The translations under genes were made by a program, and so were the position numbers. From the NCBI RefSeq assembly GCF_025061645.1, contig NZ_JANYMP010000002.1:560494-624493 (forward strand): a stretch of DNA of 64,000 nt, given 5' to 3'. Shown here piece after piece: positions 26,210 through 33,905 of the stretch. This stretch comes from Umezawaea endophytica (lineage in GTDB: Bacteria; Actinomycetota; Actinomycetes; Mycobacteriales; Pseudonocardiaceae). How positions within the stretch are numbered: position 1 is the first letter of the stretch; each line of letters starts with the position of its first letter. Under the pieces are notes generated by a model that did not search any database, was not told the DNA's origin, and was given only the letters and a program-made list of their open reading frames with translations.

Positions 26210-26254
26210 GGAAGGGACTCGAACCAGTAACCCTTCGATTAACAGTCGAATGCC
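26210..26254 (-). pseudogene. tRNA-Asn fragment (anticodon arm to T-loop), possible attachment-site scar
   Basis: The minus strand reads a perfect 5-bp anticodon stem around the loop CTGTTAA (anticodon GTT, Asn), then a variable loop and the T-loop sequence GGTTCGAGTCC. As recalled, this matches actinobacterial tRNA-Asn over about 40 nt. The D-arm is deleted, and the 3' side of the T-stem and the acceptor stem do not pair. It is therefore not a working tRNA. Such pieces are left when integrative elements recombine at tRNA genes. It sits inside the lanthipeptide operon, between the two exporter genes. Confidence 0.65.
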
Positions 26255-26262
26255 GCGAGCTG

Positions 26263-26415
26263 TCACCGGACACCGCCCTCGGGGCGGATGGCGCGGTCCT
26301 GGCGCGGTGTGACCGCGCGAGCCCGCAATCCTTGGAGCAGCAGCCGGACGTCGGGCCAGTAGGCTGTTCCGTCGGTCGACCGGTCTTCGATCTTACAGGG
26401 TTCGAGCACGTCCAT
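26263..26415 (-). CDS. Putative 50-aa microprotein in the lanthipeptide operon
   Basis: The ATG at 26415 overlaps the stop codon of the first exporter gene by one base (TGATG), the usual arrangement of coupled actinobacterial genes. The product starts MDVLEPCKIEDRSTDGTAYW and ends with an Arg-rich, basic tail (RARAVTPRQDRAIRPEGGVR). It has one Cys and no membrane segment. Third-position G/C is about 80%, a little below the neighbours. No family was recognised. It could be an accessory peptide of the lanthipeptide pathway, the remnant of a longer gene cut by the event that left the tRNA fragment, or spurious. Confidence 0.45.
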   Translation of the reverse strand: MDVLEPCKIEDRSTDGTAYWPDVRLLLQGLRARAVTPRQDRAIRPEGGVR

Positions 26416-28040
26416 CAGGCGTCTCCTCCGGTGAACACGGCCCGGTAGCCCGGATCCAGCCACAGCGCTTCGTGCGAGCCGGTCGCGCGGACCCGGCCGT
26501 CGACCAGCCACACGACGAGGTCGGCGCGGCGGGCGGTGGCGGCTCGGTGGGTGACCACGACCTTCGTGCGGCCGGGTAGCGCGGCCTCGATCGCCTTGTC
26601 CACGGTGGCCTCGGTGACCATGTCCAGGCTGGCCGTCGCGTCGTCCAGTACCAGCACGTCCGGGTCCCTGGCGAGGGCCCGCGCCAGGCCGAGGCGCTGC
26701 GCCTCGCCACCGGACAGCGGCGTGTCGGCCATGGGGGTGTCGTAGCCGTCCGGCAGTCGCACGACCACGTCGTGCACCTGCGCGGCGACGCAGGCCGCGC
26801 GCACCCGGCGCTTGCCCGCGTCGGCCCCGTAGCGGATGGCCTCGCCGACGGTCGCGCCCAGCAGCGCGGGCCGTTCGAACGCGTACCCGACCGTCCCGTC
26901 GCGACGCACCTCGCCCGAGTCCGGTGTGGACAGTCCGCCGATGATGGACGCCAGCGCGGACTTCCCCGCGCCGGACCGGCCGACGACGGCGGTGAACGTG
27001 CCCGCGGGGATCCGCAGGTGCACGTCGTGCAGCGCGCCGTCGAGCGACACGTCGTGCAGTTCGAGGTCACCGGGGTTCGCGGGCGGGCCAGGGGCGTCGC
27101 GGTGTGGCAGCGGGGTGTCGAGGACCTCGACCAGCCTGGTCGCGCTGGCACGGGTGCGCGCGAACGTCGTCAGCATCGGCAACTGGCCGACGATCCCCAT
27201 GCCCAGCGCCACGTACCCCAGCGTCGCCAGCAGGTCGCCGATCGACAGCCTGCCCGCGACGACGCCGAACCCCGCGGCGGTCAGCACGGCCAGCTCAACG
27301 GCGGGCAGCAGCAGCCCGGCCCGCCAGATCATCTTCGCCTGAGTGCGCCACATGCCGATCCCGGCCGCGGCGAGCGTCGGGAGTGGACGCAGCACGCGCT
27401 CCGACTCCTGCTCGGCGGTACCGGACGCGGCGATCGTCCGCAGACCCGCGACGGCGTCGAGCAGCCGCGCGGACAGGTCACCCGACACGGTTTGGTAGGT
27501 GGCCACGTCGTCCGCCGTCAGCCGCATGTGCGTGCGCACCAGGAGCGTCGCCAGCGGGACGCTGAGCAGGAACACGGCCGCGAGCCGCCAGTCCATCAAC
27601 GCCAGCGCGACGACGGCGCCGACGGAGCTGAGGACGGTCACGGTCAGGACGATCAGGATCACCGAGACGCCACCCGCGATGGCGGAGTCGCCGGTGACGC
27701 GGCTGACCGCGTCACCCGCCGCGAACGGCGACGGGTGGCCGAGTCCGAGCAGGTGGGCGGCCACGCGGTGGCGCAGCCAGGCGGTGACCTTCGCGGTGAT
27801 CGCGGCGGCCAGCACCACGCCGATCGCGTCGCCGACGACCTCGATCGACACCATCGAGACGAGCCACAGGACGGTGGAGGGGTCGTACCGCCCGGCCAGC
27901 GCCATGTCCACGGTGCTCGCCAGCGCGGCGGGCAGCAGCAGGCCGGCGGTCGTGGCCAGCGCGGCGTTCAGCACGAGCAGGAGCCAGCGGCGGTCGTGGT
28001 TCGCCGCCTCGACCAGCAGGGTGTCGCCCGGTTGGGCCAT
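26415..28040 (-). CDS. Lanthipeptide exporter, half ABC transporter (RamA-like)
   Basis: A 541-aa half transporter with an N-terminal membrane domain of six helices (residues 20-300) and a nucleotide-binding domain: Walker A VVGRSGAGKSALA, signature LSGGEAQRLGLARAL, Walker B VLVLDDATASLD and H-loop VVTHRAAT. The catalytic Glu after Walker B is Asp here. With the altered signature of its partner (LSAGE), this builds one degenerate and one canonical ATP site, as in many heterodimeric exporters. It lies downstream of the lanthipeptide precursor gene and should export the product. Confidence 0.88.
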   Translation of the reverse strand: MAQPGDTLLVEAANHDRRWLLLVLNAALATTAGLLLPAALASTVDMALAGRYDPSTVLWLVSMVSIEVVGDAIGVVLAAAITAKVTAWLRHRVAAHLLGLGHPSPFAAGDAVSRVTGDSAIAGGVSVILIVLTVTVLSSVGAVVALALMDWRLAAVFLLSVPLATLLVRTHMRLTADDVATYQTVSGDLSARLLDAVAGLRTIAASGTAEQESERVLRPLPTLAAAGIGMWRTQAKMIWRAGLLLPAVELAVLTAAGFGVVAGRLSIGDLLATLGYVALGMGIVGQLPMLTTFARTRASATRLVEVLDTPLPHRDAPGPPANPGDLELHDVSLDGALHDVHLRIPAGTFTAVVGRSGAGKSALASIIGGLSTPDSGEVRRDGTVGYAFERPALLGATVGEAIRYGADAGKRRVRAACVAAQVHDVVVRLPDGYDTPMADTPLSGGEAQRLGLARALARDPDVLVLDDATASLDMVTEATVDKAIEAALPGRTKVVVTHRAATARRADLVVWLVDGRVRATGSHEALWLDPGYRAVFTGGDA

Positions 28041-28193
28041 GCCTGTTCCCTCCGGGGACGGGTGGGCGCATCATGGGAAAGGGCCCGACGGCAGACGGAC
28101 CGATTCGTGGTCGGTCGCTGCCATCGGACCCTCGTGTCACCGGGTGAGCGGCACACTTCGCTTGTGCCGCTCACCCAACCTCTCTGGCGAGAC

Positions 28194-28361
28194 CTAGCAG
28201 AGGATCAGGCTCGCGGAGGAGTGGCTGCAGGGGAGCAGCAGGCTCGCGCTGGAGGCCGTCGTGCTGCCGCCGCCACCGCCGCCACCGCCGTGGCCGCTGG
28301 CCATCGCGTTGGACGGGGCCTCGGGGGTCTCGAGCTCCTGCATGTCGAGGATGAATCCCAT
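28194..28361 (-). CDS. Class III lanthipeptide precursor (RamS-like) with polyglycine spacer
   Basis: 55 aa. The leader MGFILDMQELETPE matches the class III leader box seen in RamS (LFDLQSMETP), which binds the synthetase. The core ends ...SSASLLLPC...SSASLILC, two Ser-x-x-Ser-(x)n-Cys motifs that class III enzymes turn into lanthionine or labionin rings. Ring 2 has SapB spacing (three residues before Cys); ring 1 has four, with an extra Pro. Unusual is a tract of eight glycines (after SGH) between leader and core. GAGGAG stands 7 bp upstream of the ATG, inside the end of lanKC. Gene order lanKC - precursor - two ABC genes equals ramCSAB. Confidence 0.9.
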   Translation of the reverse strand: MGFILDMQELETPEAPSNAMASGHGGGGGGGGSTTASSASLLLPCSHSSASLILC

Positions 28362-28365
28362 GGTC

Positions 28366-30978
28366 TTACTCCTCATTCAGCGAACTATTCGGGGTTACTG
28401 CTCCACCAGCCACTCGGGACCGGGGGTTCTGGGGGGTGGGCGACGCTCCGAGGAACGGAAGGACTGATCCGTCTCCGTCCACCACGGACGCCAGCGCCAG
28501 CAGGATTCCGGCACCGCCGGTGTTCAGGTCCATCGACAGCCTGCGGAGCTGCATTCCGGGGAACGCCAGCCCGTCCCGGTAGGGGACGGCGTGCCACGCG
28601 AGCGCGGCCAGGTGTCGTCGCATCGCCTGCTCGAACACCGGGTCGGGCTTCCGCCGCACGGCTTGGGCGAGCGTCGCGAGCAGACCCATCCGGCCGAGGA
28701 CCAGGCCGGGGTGGATCACGAACTCGCCCGCCGCGCCGCGCAGCAGGTCGGGAAGTCGGGTGACGCTCTCCGCGTCGGGTGCGTGCCGGGCGTACTCGTT
28801 GAGCACCATGGCGATGCCCGCGCCGCCGACCTCGACGTAGGGGAGCGTGCGGTAGCCGCCGTCGCGCACCTGCGTCGACCCGTCGAGCGCGACCATGCAC
28901 TCGGCCAGGTCGCGGTCCAGCGCCTGCCCGGCCAGGTCGAGCCAGGAGCGGTCGCCACTGTGCTCGAACAGCCGGAGGAACAGCAGCGCCGGGCCGGACC
29001 AGCCGTGCAGCAGACCGGCCTTCGCCTTCGGGCCGGGAGGCTCCGCGAACTGGAGTTCCCGGCCCAGCCGGTCGGCGATGTCGACCGACTGGGCCAGGAA
29101 GTCGTCGTCCTGTCGGACGTCCGCGAAGTGCAGCAGGTTCAGCGCGACACCGGACAGGCCGCTGCCCAGTCCGTGGTCCGCCGTGCCCGGCAACGTCTTC
29201 GCGTACTCGGTGACCAGGTCGGTCGCCAGGTCGTGGTGGCCGAAGTTCTCCAGCACGTGCGCGATGCCGTGCGCGCCGGTGAAGAAACCGGGCTGCTTCG
29301 GCGGGTCGCGCCGCACGGAGTCCTGGAGCCACTGCTCGTACTCGGGGAACCGGCCGTGCCCGCTGACGTGCAGGGCGTGCAGCACACCGGCCGCGCCGTA
29401 GGCGAAGCACGCGCCGCCGACCTCGAACTGCTCGATGTCGCCGGGGAACAACCGGTCAGTGCGGTCGGGGGTGGCACTGGCCAGGATTGCCTTCGCGATG
29501 TCCTCGCCCACGGCGCGCCAGTCCGGCGCGGGCTGGTCGAGCGTCGTCCGCTCCGGCGCCGGGGGGACATCGACGCGGGGGGTGAGCACCGCGGCGATCC
29601 GCTCGCAGTACTCGTCGGACAGCCCGAACCGGCGCTGGATGAAGTCCAGGTGGGACCTCAACCGCGACGGCGCCAGTTCCAGCACCTCGTTGAGCGGCAG
29701 GAACAGCCACAGCCGCAGCGCGGCGAGCGGGTACTCGTCGATCTCGTAGCCCTCGCGGTCCGGCGGGGCCTGGAAGCCGGGCGCACCGAGGGTGGGTCTG
29801 CGCGGTTCGTCCACGTGGAACGACAGCTCGAAGTCGATCAGCGACATCCGGTCGTCGTCGTCCAGCAGGACGTTGAGCGAGTGCAGGTCGGAGAACACGA
29901 CCCCGCGCCGGTGCAGCGCGCGGACCGTCCGCTCGACCTCGTCGACCACGGCGAGCGCCCGCGTCCGGTACTCGGTGAGGCGCTCGTCACTGATCCCGTT
30001 GTGCGTCAACGGGTAGTGCATGCCGAGCCACTGCCCGAGAGGTCTGCCGGGCATGTACTCCATGGCCAGGAAGTGGTGCTCCCACACGGTGAACCGGTCG
30101 TACACCTGGGGCACGCCCGCGATCCCGTCCACCATGGTCAGGATCTTGAACTCGCGGTCGAGCCTGGCGACCGCGTCGACGTTGTCGCGGTCGAGGCCCG
30201 CGTGCGGTCTGGCCTCCTTCAGCACGACCTCGGCGCCGTCGGACTTGCGGGTGGCGAGGTAGACGCCGCCGCCGTTGGAGAAGTGCAGCGAGCGCACCAC
30301 GTCGTAGGGGAACTCGTCCGGGTCGCCGCCGTTGCGGGCGGCGAGGTGCGGCACCAGGAACGGCGGCAGCTCGACCCACTCGGGCACCCAGAAGTTCGGC
30401 TTGCGCTGGTCGGGGACCAGCTCGCCGTCCGGGCCCTCGATGGCGAGCACCTGCTTGCCGTCCTGCTCCAGCCACTGCTCGACGAACCCGCCGTAGCGGA
30501 CGTAGAGGGGACCGGCGCCGAAGCGGAGGTCGCTGAGGATGTACGCGCCGTCCTCGCCCTCCAGCAGGTCGGACAGCTCGACCAGGATGCGCTCCAGCTC
30601 GACCTCGTCGGCCGGGTAGATCGCGATCAGCTTGCCGCTGGCCTCGCGGGGGGCGTACTTGGAGTTCCGGGCCAGCACGATGGACTGGGTGCGCAGGTAC
30701 TTGAACGAGATCCGGTGCTCGACGCAGTAGTCGTAGGTGGTCTTCAGGACGCGGCCCGCGTTGGCGACCGTGGCCGACACGTGGATCTTCCAGCCCTGCT
30801 TCGCCAGGACGTTGCCCTTGGGGTGCAGGTGCCGCCAGATGTTCTTCTCACCCTGCGACCAGCCCTCCGGCAGCTCGGGGAGCTCGCGGGAGAAATCGTC
30901 GACGGAGGTTTCCGCGTGGCTCTGGACGTCGTAGAAGTGACGGTCCGCGAAGCAGTAAGCCTCATAGCGAAGATCCAC
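28366..30978 (-). CDS. lanKC: Class III lanthipeptide synthetase (LanKC, RamC-like)
   Basis: An 870-aa three-domain enzyme. Residues 1-220 form the phospho-Ser/Thr lyase region (MDLRYEAYCFADRHFYDVQS...). A Ser/Thr kinase-like domain (about 225-480) carries the catalytic loop FSDLHSLNVLLDD (Asp near 359) and a DFE metal motif (LIDFELSFH). The C-terminal cyclase-like domain (about 510-850) has GxHG-type motifs (FFTGAHGIAHVL, GLLHGWSGPALL) but lacks the Cys/Cys/His zinc ligands, the mark of class III rather than class IV. It phosphorylates and dehydrates Ser/Thr of the precursor, then forms (me)lan or labionin rings. GTG start with GGGAGG upstream. Confidence 0.93.
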   Translation of the reverse strand: MDLRYEAYCFADRHFYDVQSHAETSVDDFSRELPELPEGWSQGEKNIWRHLHPKGNVLAKQGWKIHVSATVANAGRVLKTTYDYCVEHRISFKYLRTQSIVLARNSKYAPREASGKLIAIYPADEVELERILVELSDLLEGEDGAYILSDLRFGAGPLYVRYGGFVEQWLEQDGKQVLAIEGPDGELVPDQRKPNFWVPEWVELPPFLVPHLAARNGGDPDEFPYDVVRSLHFSNGGGVYLATRKSDGAEVVLKEARPHAGLDRDNVDAVARLDREFKILTMVDGIAGVPQVYDRFTVWEHHFLAMEYMPGRPLGQWLGMHYPLTHNGISDERLTEYRTRALAVVDEVERTVRALHRRGVVFSDLHSLNVLLDDDDRMSLIDFELSFHVDEPRRPTLGAPGFQAPPDREGYEIDEYPLAALRLWLFLPLNEVLELAPSRLRSHLDFIQRRFGLSDEYCERIAAVLTPRVDVPPAPERTTLDQPAPDWRAVGEDIAKAILASATPDRTDRLFPGDIEQFEVGGACFAYGAAGVLHALHVSGHGRFPEYEQWLQDSVRRDPPKQPGFFTGAHGIAHVLENFGHHDLATDLVTEYAKTLPGTADHGLGSGLSGVALNLLHFADVRQDDDFLAQSVDIADRLGRELQFAEPPGPKAKAGLLHGWSGPALLFLRLFEHSGDRSWLDLAGQALDRDLAECMVALDGSTQVRDGGYRTLPYVEVGGAGIAMVLNEYARHAPDAESVTRLPDLLRGAAGEFVIHPGLVLGRMGLLATLAQAVRRKPDPVFEQAMRRHLAALAWHAVPYRDGLAFPGMQLRRLSMDLNTGGAGILLALASVVDGDGSVLPFLGASPTPQNPRSRVAGGAVTPNSSLNEE

Positions 30979-31690
30979 TGGAATTCCCTCCCTCGGAAGT
31001 GCGGTGCGATGTGGTCGCCGTTAATGCGACGGCCATATTTCCGCACAGTTTGCGGAGAGTTTCCAATCCGCCACACGGGCGATGGAGTTTGATCCGTTCG
31101 AGGATGCGGAATGTGTGACATACCCTCGGTTTTTCGACGGATTGTCGACCGTCACTCCGTGGATTCACCCGATCGCGATGTTTGTTGGGGTGTAACGCCG
31201 TTCGCAAAACGATCTTTTCAACTAAACGAAACTCACTCGTTCAGGAAATGGGACCCGTCGCTACCAGCGCTTTCCTGGACCCGGCTCGGAGAATCGGTGC
31301 TCGTTGGAGTGCTGGTTACCGAGAGTTGCGGTTACGCCTGTTGGGCTTGCTCGAAAGCGGGATCTTTCGCCCCGTTCGCAGTCCCCATTTGGCGGTATGG
31401 GTATGCCTTTCCGCAGGTCGTTGCGTCAACCGGTCGGCATTTACGGAGTGGGTCCGCCGATTTGTGCAACTCGCGAGCGTGGACTCTTGGCGGGCCTATT
31501 GGTCATCCTAATGGTGTCGATAGGATTGTTTCTGTCACTCGTTCGGGATTTATGAGCGTTCCTCATGCAGTATTCAGTGAGTTTACCGAGCTTTCGTCAC
31601 CCGAATGGGTGGTTTAAACGGTTCACCCGTGGATACGGCTAACGGCCGGCCGGCTCCCTGGGCGCCTGCCCGCTGTGGCACGCTCGAAAG
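30979..31690. other. Promoter region of the lanthipeptide operon and AT-richer intergenic DNA
   Basis: About 710 bp. From about 31110 to 31620 the base composition is well below that of the neighbouring genes, and the open frames there show no codon bias or family resemblance, so no gene is called. A nearby regulator equivalent to RamR is missing. The stretch may be a decayed gene, a foreign insertion or a long regulatory leader. Confidence 0.5.
31040..31110 (-). promoter_or_regulatory. TCCGCA/TGCGGA motifs upstream of lanKC
   Basis: TCCGCA (31040-31045) and TGCGGA (31051-31056) form a dyad with a 5-bp gap, 62-78 bp upstream of the lanKC start. A third copy, TGCGGA, is at 31105-31110. Three copies of the hexamer in 70 bp suggest binding sites for a regulator of the operon. 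The protein is not encoded nearby. Confidence 0.4.
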
Positions 31691-32296
31691 GTGACGACCG
31701 AAGAACCGAGGCGTCCTCGCGCCCTGTGGGTCCTGCCGACGGCCCTCGTGGTGGCCGCGGGCTCGGTGGCGGGCGGTCTCCTGGTGCGCGACGTCTACCA
31801 GCGGCCCGCCGCGGTGAGTTCGACCGGGCCCGCCTCGACCCCGAGCAGCAGGCCGTCCACCTCGGTGCCGCGGTCCGCGCAGCCAGGTGACCGGGCCGTG
31901 CGGCTCAGCGTGGACGCCACGCTGCACCCGGACGGCGAACGCGTCCGAGGGCTCCTCCAGCGGTACTTCGACGCCATCAACACCCGCGACTACCAGGCGT
32001 GGACCGGGGCCGTCACGTCGGAGTTCGCCGGCAGGCTGCGCGAACCGCAGTGGACGTCGAACTACCAGACGACGTCGGACGGCACCGTCGTCGTCCAGCG
32101 GATCGACGCCTCCTCCAGCGAGCGGCTCCGGGTGATGGCCGGGTTCGTCAGCGTCCAGGACGTCGCCAAGGCCCCCGCCGAACTCCCCGTCGACTGCATC
32201 CGCTGGCGCGTCGTCTACCCGGTGCGGGAGGAGGGCGGCACCCTCCGCGTCGACATCGGCCCCGAGGGCTACACGCCCCAGTTCGAGGCCTGCTGA
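31691..32296 (+). CDS. Membrane-anchored protein with NTF2-like extracellular domain
   Basis: 201 aa. A short cytoplasmic end (MTTEEPRRPR) is followed by one membrane helix (ALWVLPTALVVAAGSVAGG), a Ser/Thr/Pro linker and a C-terminal domain containing LLQRYFDAINTRDYQAWTGA, the opening helix of SnoaL/NTF2-like folds seen in many secreted actinobacterial proteins. The function is unknown. GTG start. It is followed by a strong hairpin that also serves the convergent fabF. Confidence 0.7.
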   Translation: MTTEEPRRPRALWVLPTALVVAAGSVAGGLLVRDVYQRPAAVSSTGPASTPSSRPSTSVPRSAQPGDRAVRLSVDATLHPDGERVRGLLQRYFDAINTRDYQAWTGAVTSEFAGRLREPQWTSNYQTTSDGTVVVQRIDASSSERLRVMAGFVSVQDVAKAPAELPVDCIRWRVVYPVREEGGTLRVDIGPEGYTPQFEAC

Positions 32297-32305
32297 CGGA
32301 AGCGG

Positions 32306-32338
32306 CACGGCCCGCCTCCGGGGAGGAGACGGGCCGTG
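32306..32338. terminator. Terminator between the NTF2-like gene and fabF
   Basis: CACGGCCCG (32306-32314) pairs with CGGGCCGTG (32330-32338) around a 15-nt interior that holds a second small stem. It lies between convergent genes and ends the fab operon. Confidence 0.75.
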
Positions 32339-32357
32339 GGACGCGGAACCGGTGGGA

Positions 32358-33593
32358 CTAGGCGGGCGTGAACGCGAGAGCCACGTTGTGCCCGCCGAAG
32401 CCGAACGAGTCGTTGATCGCCGCGTCCAGCTTGACCTTGCGGGGCTCGCCCGCGACGACGTCGAGTTCGACGGCCGGGTCGAGGTTGTCCAGGTTGAGCG
32501 TCTGCGGCACGATCCCGTCCCGCAGCGACAGCACCGTGATGATCGCCTCCACCGCGCCCGCCGCACCCAGCATGTGGCCGAGGGCGCCCTTCGGCGCGGT
32601 CAGCACCGGGTGGTCGCCGATCGCCTTGCGCACGGCCACGGTCTCCGCCACGTCGCCCACCGGGGTGGACGTCGCGTGGCAGTTCACGTGGCCGATGTCG
32701 CCGCCGGACAGGCCCGCGGTGCGCAGCGCGGCCGTCATGGCCCGCGCCTGGCCCGTGCCCTCGGGGTCGGGAGCGGTGATGTGGTAGCCGTCGGAGCTGG
32801 TGCCGATGCCCGCGAGACGGCCGTAGACCTTGGCGCCGCGAGCGGCCGCGAACTCCGCGCGCTCCAGCACCATGATCCCGGAACCCTCGCCGAGCACGAA
32901 GCCGTCCCGGCCCGTGTCGAACGGCCGTGAAGCCGCCGCCGGGTCGTTGTTGCGCGTGCTCATGGTGCGGGCCTGGGAGAACCCGGCCACCGGGATGGCG
33001 CAGATGCACGCTTCCGCGCCTCCGGCCACCACGACGTCGGCCTCACCCGTGCGGATCATCCGCCACGCCCACGCGAGCGCCTCGGCGCCCGACGCGCAGG
33101 CCGAGACCGGCGCGTGCACCCCGGCGCGCGCCTTGAACTCCAGGCCCACGTGCGCGGCCGGGCCGTTGGGCATCAGCATCGGGATGGTGAGCGGCGAGAC
33201 CTTGCGCAGGCCGTGCTGCTCGAGGAGGTCGTCCTGGTTGAGCAGGGTCATCGCGCCACCGATGCCGGTGCCGACGATCACCGCCAGCCTGTCCAGGTCC
33301 ACGGTGTCGTCCCCGTGCCCGGCGTCGGCCCACGCCTGGCGAGCGGCGATCATCGCCACCTGCTCGCTGCGGTCGAGCCGACGGGCTTCGACCCTGGGGA
33401 GCACCTCGGTCGGGTCGACCGCGAGCTGCGCGGCGATCCTCACCGGCAGGTCGAAGCGCTCGACCCAGTCCATGTCGATGGTCGACACGCCGCTGCGACC
33501 GGCGAGCAGCGCGTCCCAGGTGGAGGCGACATCGCCACCGAGCGGGGTGGTGGCACCCAGCCCGGTGACGACGACGTCGTGGTTAGTCGTCAT
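32358..33593 (-). CDS. fabF: Beta-ketoacyl-ACP synthase II
   Basis: 411 aa, elongating condensing enzyme of type II fatty acid synthesis (malonyl-ACP plus acyl-ACP). The catalytic triad is visible: Cys about 166 in VSACASGAEAL, His in NCHATSTPVGD and His in KGALGHMLGAAGAVE. The ATG overlaps the acpP stop codon by 4 bp (ATGA), and the order fabD-fabH-acpP-fabF equals that of Streptomyces; the mycobacterial counterpart is kasA. Confidence 0.96.
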   Translation of the reverse strand: MTTNHDVVVTGLGATTPLGGDVASTWDALLAGRSGVSTIDMDWVERFDLPVRIAAQLAVDPTEVLPRVEARRLDRSEQVAMIAARQAWADAGHGDDTVDLDRLAVIVGTGIGGAMTLLNQDDLLEQHGLRKVSPLTIPMLMPNGPAAHVGLEFKARAGVHAPVSACASGAEALAWAWRMIRTGEADVVVAGGAEACICAIPVAGFSQARTMSTRNNDPAAASRPFDTGRDGFVLGEGSGIMVLERAEFAAARGAKVYGRLAGIGTSSDGYHITAPDPEGTGQARAMTAALRTAGLSGGDIGHVNCHATSTPVGDVAETVAVRKAIGDHPVLTAPKGALGHMLGAAGAVEAIITVLSLRDGIVPQTLNLDNLDPAVELDVVAGEPRKVKLDAAINDSFGFGGHNVALAFTPA

Positions 33594-33829
33594 GCCTTGC
33601 CAGCGATGTAGCTCACCGCATCGCCCACGGTCTTGAGGTTGGCCAGCTCGTCGTCCGGGATCTTCACGCCGAACTTGTCCTCGGCCTGCACGGCGATCTC
33701 CACCATGGACAGCGAGTCGATGTCCAGGTCGTCCACAAAGGACTTCTCGGCCGTCACGTCGTCCGCGGCCACACCGGCGACCTCTTCGACGATCTCGGCA
33801 AGCCCCTTCTGGATGTCCTCGTTGCTCAC
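33590..33829 (-). CDS. acpP: Acyl carrier protein
   Basis: 79 aa, acidic. The phosphopantetheine attachment Ser (about 39) lies in DLDIDSLSMVEIAV, and the surrounding helices (EKFGVKIPDDELANLKTVGD-type) are standard for fatty acid synthase ACPs. GTG start at 33829 with an AGGAAGGG sequence upstream. It carries the growing acyl chains between FabD, FabH and FabF. Confidence 0.96.
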   Translation of the reverse strand: MSNEDIQKGLAEIVEEVAGVAADDVTAEKSFVDDLDIDSLSMVEIAVQAEDKFGVKIPDDELANLKTVGDAVSYIAGKA

Positions 33830-33905
33830 TGAAAATCCCTTCCTTCGTGCATCGGACGGCTGGAACGGCAGTCCCGTCCAGCCGGAACACTGTTGGGGCC
33901 CGACA

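Noticed and set aside
26199-26275. A functional tRNA-Asn
   Set aside because: Anticodon arm and T-loop fit, but there is no D-arm, the T-stem fails at two pairs and no acceptor stem forms. It was therefore called a fragment.
31111-31617. A 168-codon frame upstream of lanKC on the plus strand, and shorter ones beside it
   Set aside because: No third-position GC bias, no recognisable motif, no ribosome-binding site, and several overlapping frames look equally good.
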